Below, one piece after another: positions 36,232 through 47,119 of a DNA stretch of 64,000 nt. Both the position numbers and the translations under genes were made by a program. Positions within the stretch are counted from its first letter, which is position 1; every line of letters starts with the position of its first letter. Source of the stretch: Amaurobius ferox (taxonomy: Eukaryota; Arthropoda; Arachnida; Araneae; Amaurobiidae); assembly GCA_951213105.1 (NCBI GenBank), contig OX578147.1, positions 126,437,822 to 126,501,821 of the forward strand, given 5' to 3'. Under the pieces are notes generated by a model. It saw only the letters and a list, made by a program, of their open reading frames with translations. It did no database searches and was not told the origin of the DNA.

Positions 36232-38850
36232 AATATATATATATATATATAAATTAAAATAACAAAAACTAAAGTGCAAGAGTGTGAATCAGTAACCACA
36301 GTATCTAACCACGAGCAAAATAAAAGCGTGTGTGAAAAGCAAAAAGCAACGAGGAAGGGCCGAAAAAGCAGAGCACGGAGAGGCCAGGACAAGGAAAATA
36401 TATTAAAAAATAGTATATCTGCCAGAAACGTCTTCAGGGGCACATTCTAGACAGATATACTAAAATCCGTTGTTTCTATGATTGCATAAAAACACGTGGT
36501 TAAAATATTATGCAATCTGTGCCCAACAACGGAATAACAGAAAAAAAACAAATAGGATAAATTCAATTATATAACATAAAATACCACATAAACATGAAAT
36601 ATAAAATACCACATAGACATGAACATGAAAAATATAGCGCACAAATATACGAATTTGCAAAAAAGAGCAACTCACATGTCGAAAGGTCGTCACCGTGAAT
36701 AATCTTCAAATGATTCCCCCACATGCTACAATCTGTACGCTTACCTCGCTGAATACCACGTGGGAATAATCCAGACCAGAAGAAGTGGAAGTAGCAGTAC
36801 ATAGTTTCGGAGAGATAAACCCAAGAGTTTAGAAACTGACCGAGATGTGACCACGATTATCGAAAACTTTGAAAGAATGGATAACACTGTTTTTTGGAGC
36901 CGTAGCCTGTTTTTTGTTTTATTAGTTTTTTAGATATCCGCCTTAACGGTTTTATGAGTGTTTTAAACTTTTTTCTTTACCCGCCGAGGCGGTTTTTTAA
37001 AAAAAATTTTTCGTTTTTAGTGTAATCGAAATTACTGTTTTTTAATATTTTTACATTTTTATGTTTGCCCGCCGGGGCGGTGTTTATTTTATGGTGTTTC
37101 CACGACTTTAGAATACTGTACTTATACTGCGATCTACAAATAAGGGGGGGAAGTTGTACATATAGCAAAGATTTTTGAGACTATTAATGTGTGATAGTGT
37201 ACACTTATTACTATCCAGGCGTTTAATGCGGAGCAAATAGCTAGTGATTAGATTTCTAAAAACTTGGTTGCTAAGGCAAGAAGAGAAATGTGGGAAGAAT
37301 TTTACATTAAATTTAAATTGATGTCTCTTATCATAAATAGTAGTAGTGAAAGAGTTACAATGTATATCAATGGTGATGTCAAGCTAATTTACAGATTTGG
37401 AAGGGTGGGATTCATTCGGTATTAATTCAAGATTGGATGGATATATATTAAGTGTGGGTAAAGAAACGTGTGCAGTATGAAAACAAAGAAAAACATCATC
37501 AATGTATCGAAAAATAGAAATGTTACGAGTGAACAGAGTGGATTTTCTTTCGTAGAAGTAAAGATAAATATTGGCAAGCATGGAGCTACTAGTGGATCCT
37601 TGCGGTACTCCAATCGTTTGGAGGTATACAGCATTGCCATGTACAAGATAGTTGTGAAAAAGCACAAAATGCAATAAATTATTGAAGGTGGACGAGTCAT
37701 ATTTAGTAAGAGTATTTAATTTGAATTGATCGAAGAGTTGTTTAATGACAGAGAATAAATCTTTGATGTCGATGTTATTAAAAAGATCTTTAAAATCTAA
37801 TGTTTGGAAAGAGTCAATGGCAGAAAAGGATTTCAGTTTTTGAATAAGTTCATAGCTATTTCGGATAATGCAATGTGGCTCTAGGGAAATAGCATGAAAA
37901 AGAATGTTTAAGACTTTGAGAAGTTTTTTATTAGCTTTTGATGCATAAGAGTTGTGTCCACTGGTAACTGTTCTAAATTTTACTGGGTCCTTGTGAAATT
38001 TTGGTATGATTACTAAATATGGAATGTTTAAATTTTGATGGGTATCAAAAAATTGTTTATACTTGGAAATAAGTTTGCGTTTTAAATCATGTATGGTTGT
38101 TTTTTGCAATTTGAAGGTATTAATTTGATTTAAATTGGATAACAATGTTTTAATGTAGAAAAATTTGCAGAAAATAGCATAGTTTGATGAAGCTTTGTCT
38201 ACATACGTAAAAACTAGGAATTTCTGCATATGTGTAATACTTTTCTTTAATTTTGATAATTGGAAATTCGACTGTGGAATATTCGAATGTGATAGCTTAA
38301 GTTGAACATGGGATAAGATTTTAGATTTCCAGATACAAAAGGCTTCCATAGGTGTTGAATGTGTAATGGACATTTTATATATGAATTTATCAATATCAAG
38401 AGAGAGAGTGTTAAGGATAGAATAAGGATGATTTTTAGAAGGTAGTCTATATTTTGTTCCATATGACATAATGAGTTTTAAGGAAGGGTCGGTGATTATA
38501 TCTAAGTTACCCGTTAGTACATGACCAAAATGGGTATTTATAAAAGGTTTCAATGCAGGTGAATCACAATTACAAAGATTATTTTTATCTATCGGAGTAG
38601 AGGACGATGGATCAGTAGATTTTGAAATTTGGTTATAGTTAAAAATAAGTCTACCGAAGGGGATGTTATATTTATATGATTTAACTATATTGATGTTTTT
38701 TATTGGAAATTCAAGTGATAGGTGATGGAAAAGTTTGGTGAAGTTGAAGGAATCAATGATTCGGTTTGAAAAGTTAATAACACAATAAGAGTTAGAGGGA
38801 GGGATACTTGGTTGAACATGAGCAGGCATTAATATATATATTTGTTTAGC
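36232..38850 (-). mobile_element. Penelope-like retroelement, copy 2
   Basis: Minus-strand element with a long RT frame and about 0.85 kb of 3' sequence ending ATTTTAATTTATATATAT in (TA)n at about 36232-36252. Its 5' side also opens in TA-rich sequence (about 38830-38850). The 3' part contains several hairpins: a CCGCC/GGCGG set at 36939-37085 and two stem-loops at 36412-36540. It is more complete at the 5' side than copy 1 (23487). Confidence 0.65.
37108..38829 (-). pseudogene. Penelope-like reverse transcriptase with one in-frame stop
   Basis: From ATG at 38829 the frame runs 481 codons to a TAG at 37384-37386, then stays open to TAA at 37108-37110 (574 codons in all). The N-terminal part has CNCDSPALKPFINTHFGHVL and SYGTKYRLPS; then IPKFHKDPVKFRTVT, TLDFKDLFNNIDIKDLF, GVPQGSTSSSMLANIYLYF, FRYIDDVFLCF (about 37490-37510), LIPNESHPSKSVN, the stop, then LDITIDI and IYDKRHQFKFNV with a thumb-like tail. 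The stop sits exactly where the relative at 23.5 kb has F in NFLDL, so it is a single-base lesion. It lacks an obvious GIY-YIG domain; the C-rich N-terminal region is unassigned. Confidence 0.78.
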
Positions 38851-39972
38851 ATGTTTTAGATGCGTTGTATATATTTTAAATATAAATATTTTAGTGAATG
38901 GTAATGATTTTCTGAAATTTTCATAATGCTGTTATAAATTTTTTAATATTTTGCGAAAGAAATTAAATTGCTAAAATACACAAGAATGGAAAGCAGTTTC
39001 CATATTCATTAATTAAAACCTTGTTTCTTTTTCTGCCAAAATCTGCAGGAAGTTCTTTGATGACAGAGTACTTTTCATTGACTTTAACACTTTATAATCA
39101 CTAACTTATTTTAAAATAAATAATAGCTTGAACATATAGATGTTTTGTATATATATTGTGTTAGAAATATTTATGAAATTTTAAGTATGCTCTTTATAGG
39201 TGATAATTTTTCAGGTAAAAAGGAAATTTTCCCAATTTCCCTTCCATGTTGAATTCCAGAATCATTTTTTGAAGAGTATTAAAAAATTAGAAGCGCACTT
39301 AAAAATATTTGTTTTTGTTACTGATGTACATAATGAATGTTTTACTACTGTGTTATACTGTATTCTGTATCATTCCTAGTAGAATATTTGCATAGAATGT
39401 AACTTGTAAAGTTTTGTAAGGTTATTGTCTTTCATGTATTTTCTTGTGTAACTTTCAAATGCAATATCATTTTGATAGTTGTGCATTTCTTTACTTTGTA
39501 TTTGTTTTATGCTATTGACTAGACCGAGTTTTATCTATTGAGTGTGGATTGTCCTTTGCAAGTTGTTTGGCACAATCCATTTAGCTTAAAGAAATTTGTG
39601 TGTCAATTGCCAAACTCTAGTTTAGTTTAGGCTTGTGCGAAAGGTGAATGGCTTGTGTCTGTGACAATCTGGTATGTTTTATAAGGCATTGTTCCTCTCT
39701 TCTATTGTAAATATCTGCTGTTAGTTGCATTAGTGTTATCTGATGAATAAATTTTTCAATCAGCTAGTAGTTATTGTTGTATCATTTTGTTTCTAAACTT
39801 GTTTGTACATTTTTATATGTCTGAACTTTGATTTACTGTATGTAAAATGTTGCCTGAGATTAAGGTCTAAAAGTTCAGAGATGATCTAAAAGTCCAGACA
39901 TGAAGTAAAGAACCAGAGTCCTGAAAAGGTCCAAAGTATTGGTGAAATACATGTAACTTGTCGGTTATACTC
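38851..39972. other. AT-rich region with a poly(A) signal
   Basis: No exon is recognised. The stretch 39480-39760 is less AT-rich than its surroundings and ends with AATAAA at 39746-39751, followed by TTTTTCAATCAGCTAG. That could be the end of a 3' untranslated region on the + strand, but which gene it would belong to is unknown. Confidence 0.3.
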
Positions 39973-40593
39973 AGTGGATCTAGATAAATTACATAAAAAC
40001 TACTCTGACAAGTGTCACCAAATAATAGCCATAACTTGCAATTACAAGGTGTAGTCTGATAACAAGTTTTGTCTATTGATATTGAGAGAATTGTCAGAGA
40101 TGATATGGGGAAACTGTATTCACTGCATTTTACACCATTTGTCTGCCTGCAATGAATGACGGTTGGTCTGCAAGGCCGGTGCAACACAAAAGTAGGTTGG
40201 TCTGCAAGGCCTGTGCAGCACAAAAGTAGGTTGGTCTGTAAGGTGAGTACAGCGCAAAAGTAGGTGGAAGCATGCAGCTGTCGCTTAGAATTCGCCTGCA
40301 TCATAAGAGCTTGAGTTATAATGGCAAACATGTACATGTTACAGACAATCTAAAGAGGCATTCTTTATGTTGGTGTTCTACCTCTAGATGACAATGCAAA
40401 ACGCCCACATGGCAGCAACAACAGATCATCTGGAGAGGCTTAGTTGGGAATGCCCCCCCCCCCCTCTACAAACCTGACCTTGCACCCAGTGACTTCCTCT
40501 TCCTAGATTTAAAGATGATGCTGAAAACTATTACACCAATAGTGTTATAGTGTTACATACACAACCACATACTGTAATATATCTAGATCCACT
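39973..40593 (+). pseudogene. Mariner-like transposon remnant
   Basis: Bounded by 21-bp inverted repeats AGTGGATCTAGATAAATTACA (39973-39993) and its complement with one mismatch (40573-40593). On the + strand near 40390-40530 mariner transposase pieces are readable: DDNA followed by RPH-like residues, then YKPDLAPSDFLFLDLK, matching the HDNARPH and PDLAPSD regions around the last two catalytic Asp of DD34D mariners. A C homopolymer and frame shifts separate the pieces. A 34-bp tandem repeat lies inside. Confidence 0.65.
40163..40264. repeat. 34-bp tandem repeat, three copies
   Basis: Three consecutive 34-bp units (40163-40196, 40197-40230, 40231-40264) of TTGGTCTGCAAGGCCGGTGC plus AACACAAAAGTAGG, with 2-6 differences between units. 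It is G+C-rich compared with its surroundings and lies within the mariner-like remnant. Confidence 0.85.
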
Positions 40594-40600
40594 GTCACCT

Positions 40601-40810
40601 GCGAAGTACGATCACGTTAAACATGTGGGTCCGTAAGTCCTGAGAGGTTGATGGTAGGGGAAGGAGGGTACAGTCTCTGTGGATGCCTCCCCCACTGGGT
40701 TCCAGTCTAAATTGGTGGCACTTCTCGGTCGTCCAAACAGTTACCTTACACCTTTCTGGTAGGTCGGACTATCTGGGTCTCAACAACACCAACAGTGTTG
40801 ATGCCATTTG
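40601..40810 (+). mobile_element. 5'-truncated copy of the tRNA-derived SINE
   Basis: Matches the body and tail of the SINE at 41230-41514 (AAGTACGATCACGTTAAACA, GTGGGTCCGTAAGTCC, TGGATGCCTCCCCCACTGGG, GGTCGGACTATCTGGGTC) and ends CTCAACAACACC. It lacks the tRNA-like head with A and B boxes, so it is a typical 5'-truncated insertion. Confidence 0.85.
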
Positions 40811-41215
40811 CAAATTTGATCATATGCAGGTCATGGACTTTTATGAAAAGGACTTCTTCAAACTGATACACCAGTACGATACCTTAATTTCCATAAGGAC
40901 TATGTTGAAAAATAGGTAAATCATTATCTTATCATCCATAGTGCCTTTTGTCACCAGCATGGATGTTCTTTGCACTAATGGACCTGTGAAACATATTTTC
41001 AGACTACCTCTCATACAGCCAATAACTAATCCAATTGTATTTCTATTAAGTGATCACTAATTTGTAGGCTTCAACTTCAATTTCTTAATTTTAATCAATT
41101 AGTTCTCTGAAGACTAAAATTAAGTTTAATGGCATCTCGACTTTTCACTTTGTTTATGTTTTTTAAGCAAAATCTGCTTGTCTATGTCCAATCCACTTTC
41201 TCTTGTAACATAAAC

Positions 41216-41528
41216 ACAGTATAAAACTGGGGGCGCGGTAGCCCATTGGTTAGCGAGCTGGAGTTGCACTCGGTAGGTCCGGGTTCGATTCCAGCCACTG
41301 CCAAAACTGCCGCCGTGTTGACGCGGAGTACGATCACGTTAAACATGTGGGTCCGTAAGTCCTTCCGAGAGGTTGGTGGTAGAGGAAGGAGGGTACGGTC
41401 CCTGTGGATGCCTCTCCCACTGGGTTCCGGTCTAAATTGGGTGGCACTTCCCGGCCGTCCAAACAGTTACCTTACACCTTTCTATTAGGTCGGACGGTCT
41501 GGGTCTCAACAACAACAGTATAAAACTG
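41216..41528 (+). mobile_element. Complete tRNA-derived SINE with target duplication
   Basis: Element 41230-41514 (285 bp) between exact 14-bp duplications ACAGTATAAAACTG (41216-41229 and 41515-41528). The head GGGGGCGCGGTAGCCCATTG has an A box (TAGCCCATTGG) and, further on, a B box in GGGTTCGATTCC, forming an internal RNA polymerase III promoter. A body of about 150 bp follows, then a hairpin tail with GGCCGTCC and GGACGGTC arms, ending TCAACAACAA. It encodes no protein and would depend on a LINE reverse transcriptase. Tail fragments of this family occur at several places in the window. Confidence 0.9.
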
Positions 41529-41725
41529 AACAACCTTAAGGCTATGTCAAAATTTTTCAAAAAAATTTATGAATCGTAATTTATTAGCCTAAAGTAGTTG
41601 AAATAATTTGTTAGCCTAATTAAGATACATGACAACACAAATTCTTAAGTTATAATTATTGTATATATCATAGAAAAGAATTGTTCAAGACAGCTTTTCA
41701 TTTTTATTCTTTGGAATACACTTTT

Positions 41726-42045
41726 AATGCAGATAGCAGCACCCATAGACCGGTTTCAAATGTATTATGCACTCTTTAGCATTTAATAGCTAATATCTGC
41801 AATAGCAGCAACTATGAAATTGGTGACTATGAAACTATGTGATCATGAGCTTGGCCGTTGTAGCTTTGTGAAGCCTGAGCTAAATTTTGTAGAAATACGA
41901 CTACATAGTAGGACTGAATTTGTTGATTCTTAGAGGTTTGTGAGATTGTGGCATATAGAAAATTTCCTTGCTGCCATTTCAGATGTCGACTATCTGATGA
42001 GAGCATAATAAGCATGAAACCAATCTATAGGTGCTGTTATTTGTA
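41726..42045. mobile_element. Inverted-repeat element with hammerhead-like arms, copy 2
   Basis: The left arm (GCAGATAGCAGCACCCATAG, ACCGGTTTCAAATG) and right arm (CTGATGAGAGCATAATAAGC, ATGAAACCAATCTATAGGTG) are inverted copies of about 65 bp. The right arm has CTGATGA and GAAAC 15 bases apart (41994-42020), the conserved hammerhead elements, but its intervening stem is poor. The left arm's core has decayed to CTAAAGA. Same family as 20545-20855. Confidence 0.5.
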
Positions 42046-42358
42046 ATGACAGTGTATTGTAAACATTTTTTTTTTTTCATATGAAAAATAATCTAAGATA
42101 TCTTGTACCTAAGTAGTTAAGATGCTAATTAATGAATGATGGTAGATTAAGCCATGGATTGCAATTTTAAACCTGTAATCAGACCCAGAAAACACATTGG
42201 ATTTTTATTGTTTTTCAAATATGTTTGTTACCTATGTTGTTATCATTTTGCCATGTATTTATTTTTAAATGTATTAACATGGTCTAATTTTCAGTGATCA
42301 TATACAAGGTTCCTTAGCACCTCAATAACTTTATAAGGAAAGGTTTATGAGTGTACAT

Positions 42359-42424
42359 GGTCAATATATAGTGATAACTACTAGGTCAATATATAGTGAT
42401 ACTAGGTCAATATATAGTGATAAC
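42359..42424. repeat. Short tandem repeat, 3 copies
   Basis: Three copies of a 19-26 bp unit with core GGTCAATATATAGTGATA, differing in the ACTACTA linker. Confidence 0.8.
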
Positions 42425-43140
42425 ATCATTCCCGATTGAATAAAAGTAATTTCAGTGTCCGTAGCAAAGAATTTCGGAAGGTGGGATTATGAATTCTGCA
42501 ACAAAACGAGATAGACGAGAAAAGTTGTACAGCTTTGTTTAATGCATAGGAATCAATACCGGGAATACACAAACATATACAGAAGGCAATAAATAGCAGT
42601 AATGCATAACCGGTCATTAGATATGCAGCCATGCCACAGTACTGTTAAACATTGTTGAAATGTTCACAAGCATATGCAAATAATGCCAGTGACGTAGTAT
42701 CCATTTGTGAGAGAAAAGGCAGGTTGTACACTAAGTTCCTGTGCATGTGTTTATTTTAGCATTTCTGTATAAGACAGCATCAATAACCCTACTGTATCAA
42801 ATAAATGATTTGTGTAACTGTTTTACTGCCATTTCCTAATCATTAGACAATTCTCTTCAATTTTGTAATTGGCTTTTTTTTTTTTTTTTGTCTATCTCAC
42901 TTTATTGCCAAGCTTGTTATCCTAGTTATATAATTCTGTGCTAAAGGCACTACAATCACTTATTCGACCAGACATGTTCACTTTGCTATAGATAGACCTA
43001 GCATGTACACTGGTGGACTTTTCCTTACAAAGTTATTAGGGTGGTGCTAAGGGCTTTTCTAGGAACTGTGTATACACCAATATTGACAATTGTGCTTTCA
43101 CTATAACAATGCTATCAATATTGATAATTTTCAATTTAGA
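42425..43140. repeat. Unclassified repeat family, inverted pair
   Basis: On the minus strand at 42440-42620 a peptide with FIAFCICLCIPGIDSYALN then AVQLFSSISFCCR can be read. The + strand at 42870-43090 matches another part of the same unit (CTTTGCTATAGATAGACCTA, TTTTCCTTACAAAGTTATTA). The + strand at 57500-57765 has both parts in one orientation (PGIDPYSLNNALQLF; TTTACTATAGATATACCTA). A dispersed repeat with possible old coding content; the type is unknown. Confidence 0.5.
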
Positions 43141-43244
43141 GTTGCGAGAAATATAAGTTAATTGAGTATTAAAATAGTTTTACATATTGTCAGCAGACAA
43201 AGTATTCAATTCAACGTTTAAAACATTGTGCCATGGATCTTATA

Positions 43245-44300
43245 CATCATTTTTATTTTCCTTATATACATAATGTATAAGGAAAGTATTGTGACGGGGT
43301 CGAAAATTCGAATTCGAGTTTTCGACGGAAGAGCACGTTTCAAGCATCTCTGATCACGAAACGAACATTTTTGAGGTGGTGTCTGTGTGTGTGTGTTTTT
43401 GTTGTTGAAACCCAGACCGTCCGACCTACCAGAAAGGGTGTGTGTGTGTGTGTCAGTGAGTCTGTGGAGACGATATCTCACGAACGAATGGAGCGATTCG
43501 AATAAAATTTGGTAAAAAAAATCACAATCCGTGAATACTGGAAGTCTATTATTTTTAAACGTGATCGAATGTTCAGAACACCCCCCCCCCCCCTCCTCTA
43601 AATTTTCGAGTAAAATTTTGAAAAAATCATCAAAACCTTTAATAAAGTTACGCAAATAGACATTTCTTATGTAATTTCTCCTTAGAAAATGATTGACATA
43701 AACTTTATAATGCTGGCATGAACCGTTCTCGAGATATTGCATATTTTTCAGATGAATTTATCAAAAAATCCCATAAATTATAAAAAAAATAACTGTTAAG
43801 AAACATGTTCACTTTTCATATGAAATATCATGCGATACATTTGGTGATATCATTCTCGTGGATCTAGTTCGTTCCATTCATGACTAAAGATACTTTGAGT
43901 AATACTTTTGTATTTGAACGCCAATATAGTCATTTATCTGCTATAAGAATAACTTATTTCTCCGTCCATAACGCTTGGCGAGATTTTGGCGGCGAATTTG
44001 GCGGAATGTCGCCAACTTGGCTACTTTTTAAATGTTGCCAAATTAACGAAAATCTCGCCAAATGGATAAAAATGACGCTAAATCAATGAAAACGACAACT
44101 AATTGTCGAAAATTCAATATCTTGGAAAGAATATAAGTATCGACTATAAGAAAAACCTATATTTTTTACTATAAAAGTAGTAAATTCATTGCATTATATA
44201 AGGAAAGTCATGTGTTGCCCACATAAGATTTTTTCACTGTGAAAGATGTATATTCATTGCATTATATAGGGAAAGTCATGTGGTGCCTACATCAGAAATT
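43245..44300. repeat. Dispersed (GT)n-containing repeat, copy 1
   Basis: Starts near TATAAGGAAAGTATTGTGAC and has GGTCGAAAATTCGAATTCGA, a (GT)n tract, CGATATCTCACGAACGAATG, CGTTCTCGAGATATTGCA and TTTGGTGATATCATTCTCG in order. It ends near CATTATATAAGGAAAGTCAT. About 1 kb, with another long copy at 49945-51003 and a fragment at 45020-45190. A SINE tail fragment is inserted in the (GT)n. No conserved reading frame was found. Confidence 0.7.
43397..43437 (-). mobile_element. Truncated SINE tail in (GT)n
   Basis: TTGTTGTTGAAACCCAGACC followed by GTCCGACCTACCAGAAAGG matches the last 40 bases of the SINE at 41230-41514 in reverse orientation; the second hairpin arm is missing. The (GT)n host sequence hides any target duplication. 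Confidence 0.75.
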
Positions 44301-45019
44301 TTGTTGCTTGTGCACTATCACGTTATGTATTTATAATGTTCTTTTATGCAACATCCAAAGTCGTGATTGATCTCCTTAATTGTTATGATGTTCTGTTTTC
44401 CTTTATTGTTGAATTTTAAAACCAATTGTTTTCCTGGGTTTTAATTTCAGATGACAGTGGCAATTTCAATTTCCAAAACCGGTTTTACTTTTATTTGTAA
44501 TTGCTCTCCTATCTTAATGCTGTTATATATATTTTTTCATGTAACTGGTTATTTCCTTAGCATTTAAATGCTCTGTTTTTCCTTTCTTGAAGCAGTTCAC
44601 TAACCTAATTTCGAAACCATCTTTCCTTAATTTCTTACTTGTCCAATTTCGCTTTCTGGTTAATAGTAACTCGTTTAGTTTCTGGAAGCTATTGTTTCCT
44701 GTATTTTGTAACATTTCTGTTATTTCTTTTTGTAATGGAGGTAACTATTTTATTTTTGTTAGGAGCAACTAAATTCCGTTGACTTGTATATTAATTATTA
44801 TTATTGGCAATCTTCTGATATACGTTTCACTTTATCATGCCACCTTGGTTTCTTCCTTTAATTATCTTTTCGTAATTACAACGCCTATCTTCCAGATCAC
44901 ATGAGCATTTTTTTGTTGACAACTGAAGAATGTTTTTTTGCTTTCGAAGATGATAATTGCCCTTACTTAATCAACTGTCATATTCTGCTTATAACTTTAT
45001 TTTTCAGATCATTATTATT

Positions 45020-45190
45020 TTCCCTAGATACGTAGGAAAAGTATTGTGACGAGGTCGAAAATATTCCAATTCGAGTTTTTAACAGAAGCGCACGTTTTAA
45101 GCATCCATGAACTGGGATCGAACTTTTTTGGAGATGATGTCTGAGTGTGTGTGTATGTTATGTGTCTGTGGGTTTATAGACGTGATAGCT
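45020..45190. repeat. Fragment of the (GT)n-containing repeat
   Basis: Shares GGAAAAGTATTGTGACGAGG, TTCGAGTTTTTAACAGAAGC and GCACGTTTTAAGCATCC with copies at 43245 and 49945, ending just after its short (GT)n. The Tc1-like pseudogene begins about 50 bp further on. Confidence 0.65.
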
Positions 45191-45259
45191 TACAAATGAA
45201 TGTGAGCTATCCCGTATCATTTCTGAACTATCACGCATCATTTCTATATTTATATATAG

Positions 45260-46480
45260 AAATGATGCCGCGTATTGATTCCTTTGAACTGCCTTACAAC
45301 AATGGTAAAGAATATTTTTCGCGAGGAGGTAAACGTGCAGTGACAGCACGCCCGAGGGCATCCCAAAGGTTTTCAATGGAATTAAGGTCAGGGGAATACG
45401 CCTGCCACTCCATACGAGAAATGCCCTCACTTTCCCGGTATTCGTCAATGATGTTAGCTCGATGAAGACGGGCATTATCGTCCATAAGGAGGAAATCGGG
45501 ACCAGCTGCTGCAGTGTTGAGTCTCGCAATGGGGTCTAGGACTTCATCCCGATACCTCGCATTCATCACCGAACCGCCTTTAAAGATATGCAGCTCTGTG
45601 CGATATTCCATTAAAATTCCAGCCCACACCATGACGCTGCCACCTCTGAATGCATGATGTTCAATGATGTTCTTGGCCTGATTGCGTGGGCCTCGTTCTC
45701 CCCAGACCCTTGCACGCTTATCATCTGATTCCAAGGCAAATCTGGACTCGTCTGTGAACAGGACTTTGCACCAATCTGAGACAGCCCAATTGACATGTTG
45801 ACGACACCACTTTAATCTTGCCCCTCTGGCTTAGACGGTTAGTGGAACACAAAAACGTGGTACTCAGGCGTACAGTCCCTTCACTTGGAGCCTTCGGCGC
45901 ACAGTACTGGCAGATATTGTCTTACCAAGTCCCGCCGCCATGGATGTAACAGTTATGAAGGTCGCTCGTCGATCCCGATTGGCTACTATTGCAATATACC
46001 AATCATCAGAGGGGGTGGTAATCCTTGGACGACCGGGCACAGGTCTCCGGACAACTGTTTAACTTGTTTGGAATTGTTTCCATAATCGAGAAATAACCGA
46101 ATGATCAACTCAAAGAAAATAGTGACATCTTTGATTGACTGTCCTGCTTCAATGCATCCGACAGCACGCCAGCGCTCACTATCTGTCATTCGTCTTTCAG
46201 CCATAGAAACACGAATATTATCAAAAATAATCCTACAAAAGTTATAAACACTTCGTATCAGTATTTAAATGCACCTTCTCAAACCCTTTAGAATGCTGGC
46301 GTCTTCAACGACTGCCTAATTAGCATATATCCGTATAGTCAATCATGATTGGCTGTAGCATACGATATTTGCATACTGCCATCTACATCCGCAGCGATTT
46401 TCAGCCACTCAAATTGAAATACGATTTCGAAAAATGAAAATTTGCATTGCGTGATTAACTTTTGGAAGTCCTTGTACATG
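45260..46480 (-). pseudogene. Tc1-like transposase pseudogene 1
   Basis: Minus-strand DD34E-type transposase of the Tc1/mariner superfamily. The start at 46204 gives MAERRMTDSERWRAVGCIEA, a helix-turn-helix DNA-binding region; the frame is then broken. The catalytic part resumes as LKWCRQHVNWAVSDWCKV, LFTDESRF (first Asp), WGERGPRNQ, GGSVMVWAGI, FLLMDDNARLH (second Asp) and YSPDLNSIENLWDALGRAV (Glu). A TAA interrupts upstream of LKWCRQ, and the C-terminus ends early after PPREKYSLPLL. Frameshifts lie between 45840 and 46130. A terminus like TACAAGGACTTCCAAAAGTT lies at about 46460-46480; the other terminus is not seen. Confidence 0.85.
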
Positions 46481-46995
46481 TGTTACCTTGTTTAAAGAAA
46501 TTTCTGGTGGTTATCTAAGGTTTTCATTTTGAAATAAATCGTAATTTCTTTAAATATAAGAATATGAGAATAACAATTGTTGTTGGTAATAGCTATATAA
46601 ACTAAATTCTTTACGGAGAAATGCCCTTAAAAATGAAAGTTTTATTATTATTATTATTTTAAATAATGTTATTTTACCACTTAGTGAAAATAATTTTAAC
46701 GAATTTTTTTTTTTTAATTTCAAATTACCAAATTATTCTTTAAAATGCTCAAGTTATATTAGTCCCAGAAATATTAGAATGATAATTAGGACTAATGAAT
46801 TTATTATCATTCATTTAAAAATACATATGGATAAATTAATCATTATATAATAAGTATTTCATAGTTCGGAGTGTTTCACACTTTTAAAATACTTGCAAAT
46901 TAAATTACATTTAACTCGTGGAAATTATTTTCATTTTAATAAGAAATTTACATAATTTAATTAACTTTTTAATCTAATAAATCTCCTTAAATTTT
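46481..46995. other. AT-rich spacer
   Basis: Very AT-rich with TTATTATTATTATT and poly(T) runs; no coding sequence or element recognised. Confidence 0.5.
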
Positions 46996-47100
46996 TCAAG
47001 CTTCAGTTATTTTCATTTCTAAATGCAAATATATATATATATATATATTTGCATTTAGAAATGAAAATAACTGAAACCTGTGGACACCCTGTGTAAATAA
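46996..47100. repeat. Near-perfect palindrome around (TA)n
   Basis: The arm CAGTTATTTTCATTTCTAAA plus TGCAAAT is followed by (AT)n and then the exact complement ATTTGCATTTAGAAATGAAA plus ATAACTG. Just outside the right arm is GTGGACACCCTGTGTA, like the terminus of the neighbouring CAGGGTGTCCC element, so it may be a fold-back remnant of that family. Confidence 0.8.
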
Positions 47101-47119
47101 ATATATATATATATATATA

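Noticed and set aside
39867..40337. Minus-strand ORF of 156 codons
   Set aside because: It reads across a 34-bp tandem repeat and a mariner remnant; no family resemblance and the repeated peptide follows the repeat.
41230..41305. A functional tRNA gene
   Set aside because: A and B boxes are present but the cloverleaf stems do not close and the sequence continues as a SINE with target duplications.
43218..43742. Minus-strand ORF of 174 codons
   Set aside because: It spans a dispersed repeat, (GT)n and a SINE tail insertion; composition follows these repeats.
45145..45465. Plus-strand ORF opposite the Tc1-like transposase
   Set aside because: It is the antisense shadow of the recognisable minus-strand transposase.
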